Assembly: GCA_964626505.1 (NCBI GenBank)
Contig: CAZVFR010000055.1
Location: 1-15,230 of the forward strand
Reading direction: 5' to 3'
DNA: 15,230 nucleotides
From: CAZUGA01 sp964626505
GTDB lineage: Bacteria; Pseudomonadota; Gammaproteobacteria; Methylococcales; UBA1147
Shown here: positions 13,540-15,230 of the stretch, piece after piece
How positions within the stretch are numbered: position 1 is the first letter of the stretch
Layout: each line of letters starts with the position of its first letter
Notes under the pieces: model-generated
The model's input: the letters and a program-made list of their open reading frames with translations, nothing else
What the model was told of the DNA's origin: nothing
Databases searched by the model: none
Program-made: the position numbers and the translations under genes

Positions 13540-13723
13540 AGCTTGTTTAACCCTAAAAAAACAATAAATTTTACACGATTTGTAGCGCTAAGGCTGCAAT
13601 CGCATACATCTAATTCGTATTTCTGACTACAACGGTCAAGCGAGGGATTGTCGTTCTGGTGAGAAATGCAGGTTTAGTTGCCATTCATCAATTTGTGATA
13701 GTCTACAGGATATTCAAAACTGT

Positions 13724-13728
13724 GGAGG
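13724..13728 (+). promoter_or_regulatory. Ribosome-binding site deciding the DUF4126 start
   Basis: GGAGG sits eight bases before the ATG at 13737. It supports that start over the in-frame GTG at 13659, which has no such site and would add 26 residues unlike the family. Confidence 0.8.
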
Positions 13729-13736
13729 TCCGCGCC

Positions 13737-14366
13737 ATGGAGCCTTTAAACGAAATTACCAGTACTATCGCGCTGACGATGGGCGTCGCCTGGGCGAGCG
13801 GGCTAAACCTATACGCCACATTACTTACATTGGGTGTATTGGCTAGCACTGGCAACATCGATTTACCGCCTGATTTACAAGTGCTTGCCAATCCTTTGGT
13901 TATCATAGCTGCTGGTCTGATGTATTTCGTCGAGTTCTTTGCCGATAAAATACCCGGCGTCGATACCGGTTGGGATGCGATTCACACCTTTATTCGAATC
14001 CCCGCCGGAGCTATGTTGGCCGCGGGTGTGGTGGGTGAAATTGGACCTGCCGCGCAGGTTGCGGCGGCGCTGGTCGGCGGTGGTTTGACAGCTGGAACAC
14101 ATGCGACTAAAGCTGGATCCAGAGTTCTGATCAATACATCTCCTGAGCCATTCAGCAACTGGGCTGCATCGATAGGCGAGGACGTTGCGGTTATCGCCGG
14201 TGTCTGGGCTTCATTGTACCATCCGGTGTTGTTTTTGCTGTTGTTGGCCGCATTTATAGCGCTGGCGATTTGGCTAATGCCGAAGATTTGGAGTGGTATA
14301 AAAAAGGTTTTCCGCTACCTGGGTAATTTGTTCGGAAACAAGCCAACCCCTGCCGATAACAAATAA
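13737..14366 (+). CDS. DUF4126 multi-pass membrane protein
   Basis: This 209-residue inner-membrane protein matches the DUF4126 pattern. After MEPLNEITSTIALTMGVAWASGLNLYATLL come the characteristic FVEFFADKIPGVDTGWDAIH, RIPAGAMLAAG and GTHATKAGSRVLINTSPEPF segments, then EDVAVIAGVWAS. About five hydrophobic segments are visible, the last at VLFLLLLAAFIALAIWLMP, followed by a basic cytoplasmic-type tail. The function of the family is not known; conserved Gly/Ala-rich helices suggest a channel or transporter-like fold, but that is inference. It is divergent from hslV across about 200 bases and is followed by tRNA-Phe. Confidence 0.88.
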   Translation: MEPLNEITSTIALTMGVAWASGLNLYATLLTLGVLASTGNIDLPPDLQVLANPLVIIAAGLMYFVEFFADKIPGVDTGWDAIHTFIRIPAGAMLAAGVVGEIGPAAQVAAALVGGGLTAGTHATKAGSRVLINTSPEPFSNWAASIGEDVAVIAGVWASLYHPVLFLLLLAAFIALAIWLMPKIWSGIKKVFRYLGNLFGNKPTPADNK

Positions 14367-14408
14367 GCAACTGGGTTGTTTGTAGCCGAGTTTTGCGCCC
14401 TGTTTCGC

Positions 14409-14439
14409 TTGACTATCATCGCGCAGACCGGTTTAATAC
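14409..14439 (+). promoter_or_regulatory. Sigma-70-type promoter of tRNA-Phe
   Basis: TTGACT (14409-14414) is followed 17 bases later by TTTAAT (14432-14437), or 19 bases later by TAATAC (14434-14439). A GC-rich GCGTCC follows, like the discriminators of growth-rate-controlled stable RNA promoters. The tRNA begins about 25 bases downstream. Confidence 0.55.
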
Positions 14440-14463
14440 GCGTCCATGTAAATTCCTAATAAT

Positions 14464-14539
<76 letters not shown>

Positions 14540-14633
14540 ATAAAAGCAATGACTTGCGTGATTTTGCTGGAAGTTACCGAAAATAGCGTCCTCTGCTCAT
14601 ACCATTTTTAACCTCGGCGAGAAGGGAAGATTA

Positions 14634-14763
14634 CCGAAATTTGGGCATCGCTTTTCGCCATTGATCACTAGCCCTATCGTTTGGCTGTATCATCTTTCAC
14701 GCTAAGCTTTCGAGACATCGAAGACCTGTTAACCGAACGTGGTCTCGTCATTTTCTTTAGATA
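14634..14763 (+). pseudogene. IS6-family transposase remnant (N-terminal fragment)
   Basis: Translated in two frames, this stretch gives PKFGHRFSPLITSPIVWLYH (14634-14693) and then, after a one-base shift, FTLSFRDIEDLLTERGLVI (14696-14752). Together these match the start of IS6-family transposases, whose helix-turn-helix region typically reads (R)FP-x-I-I-x-x-A-V-W-L-Y-x-R-F-x-LSFRD-(V/I)-E-(D/E)-LL-x-ERG. One base is missing near 14694, and an extra T near 14751-14754 would explain loss of frame after VI. The similarity stops where the putative Tn3 terminal repeat begins. No start codon is evident at the expected place. It is a decayed fragment without a catalytic domain. Confidence 0.7.
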
Positions 14764-14764
14764 G

Positions 14765-14802
14765 GGGGTTTGCGTGAAACGCCTCCAAAAGTACCAGTAG
14801 AA
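14765..14802. repeat. Putative 38-bp terminal inverted repeat of a Tn3-family transposon
   Basis: The segment starts with GGGG, has an AAAA in its inner half and ends just before the transposase stop codon. Length, GGGG end and position beside the tnpA 3' end are the expected features of a Tn3-family terminus. The mate lies outside the window, so pairing cannot be checked. Confidence 0.5.
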
Positions 14803-15230
14803 TCAAATTGAACCAAGATTAACGCTAATGTTGGCTATCATCTCATCGAGATCCGGTATGCTCGGTACACTGTTGAATTCGTATCGACCAAACAGATTAA
14901 TATGCCGCCATGCCACCGGCGACAAACGTTTGACCATTTTTCCTTTCCTTCTGATTCTAGCTTCGCCAGCAACTTGGATAGCATTAAGGCGTTGTAAAAA
15001 ATGGTCACGTTGGCTATGAGACGACTGCAATCACTTTCAAGGGCGATTTCATAGTCGGTTGACCCCCTAAATTTACCACCATTGGGATGCGTAATGGCGC
15101 GCTGTAGTTGATGATAGGCCTCTCCCCGATTCAGAGCCCGCTGAACATTGCGTCTCAAAGTGAGGTCGTCAATATATTCAAGTACGTACAGGCTCATGTA
15201 AATATTATCCAATTCCCACAAGGCTTTCTT
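14803..15230 (-). pseudogene. tnpA: Tn3-family transposase, frameshifted 3' part, runs off the window
   Basis: The C-terminal region of a Tn3-type TnpA (full length about 1000 residues) is split between two frames. The upstream frame (15230 to about 14940) reads YVLEYIDDLTLRRNVQRALN, RGEAYHQLQRAI and IANVTIFYNALMLSKLLAKL, the usual block after the last catalytic Glu region. The downstream frame (about 14950 to the TGA at 14803-14805) reads KRLSPVAWRHINLFGRYEF and the typical short tail. The shift falls near a T5 run (14937-14941; A5 in the coding strand), so either a sequencing indel or true decay is possible. A few residues between the halves also seem to be missing. The 5' part lies beyond the right edge. 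Confidence 0.85.

Noticed and set aside
13540..13640. Sigma-32 heat-shock promoter for hslVU
   Set aside because: Expected from E. coli, but no CTTGAAA-like -35 with CCCAT-like -10 is present on the minus strand.
13659..13736. GTG start extending the DUF4126 protein by 26 residues
   Set aside because: A strong GGAGG eight bases before the ATG at 13737, and family-like sequence beginning only there, favour the shorter protein.
14828..15019. Plus-strand 63-codon ORF at the right end
   Set aside because: It is the antisense shadow of the Tn3 transposase fragment, which has clear family motifs on the minus strand.

Overview
The window looks like a chromosomal contig of a gammaproteobacterium. 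The main clue is the gene string hslV-hslU-DUF971-ubiE-ubiJ-ubiB on the minus strand, an order typical of Gammaproteobacteria, with proteins close in length and motif to the E. coli versions. A tRNA-Phe with encoded CCA fits. Base composition is moderate and codon use looks broadly even. I cannot name a genus.

Layout, left to right. Positions 1-119 hold a hairpin sequence and no secure gene. Positions 120-677 (minus) encode a thioredoxin-fold protein. A 327-base divergent gap (678-1004) carries a nested, MITE-like inverted-repeat element at about 762-914. Positions 1005-4591 (plus) hold three membrane-protein genes: a secreted/anchored VWA protein, then two small N-terminally anchored proteins that look like diverged paralogues of each other. 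A 424-base gap (4592-5015) contains a perfect 13-bp inverted repeat. Positions 5016-7901 (plus) encode a 961-residue ExeA/GspA-like AAA protein with a long linker, one membrane segment and duplicated TPR-like modules. Its reading frame crosses a 10-N assembly gap. Convergent to it is the minus-strand block 8002-13539: ubiB, ubiJ, ubiE (ubiquinone synthesis), a DUF971 protein, and the HslUV protease. Divergent from hslV is a DUF4126 membrane protein (13737-14366), followed by tRNA-Phe with a good promoter. The right end is mobile-element debris: a frameshifted IS6-family transposase remnant, then a putative 38-bp Tn3-family terminal repeat and the frameshifted 3' end of a Tn3-family transposase running off the window.

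Working together: hslVU and the ubi genes are housekeeping. The least described part is 1005-7901. There an envelope VWA protein with an intact metal site, a pair of paralogous single-pass proteins (one coiled-coil, one very acidic) and a membrane-spanning AAA/TPR protein with an altered Walker B motif lie in the same direction. I infer an envelope-associated assembly or scaffold system, loosely analogous to AAA-VWA partnerships. The sequence does not prove that the ATPase and the VWA operon act together.
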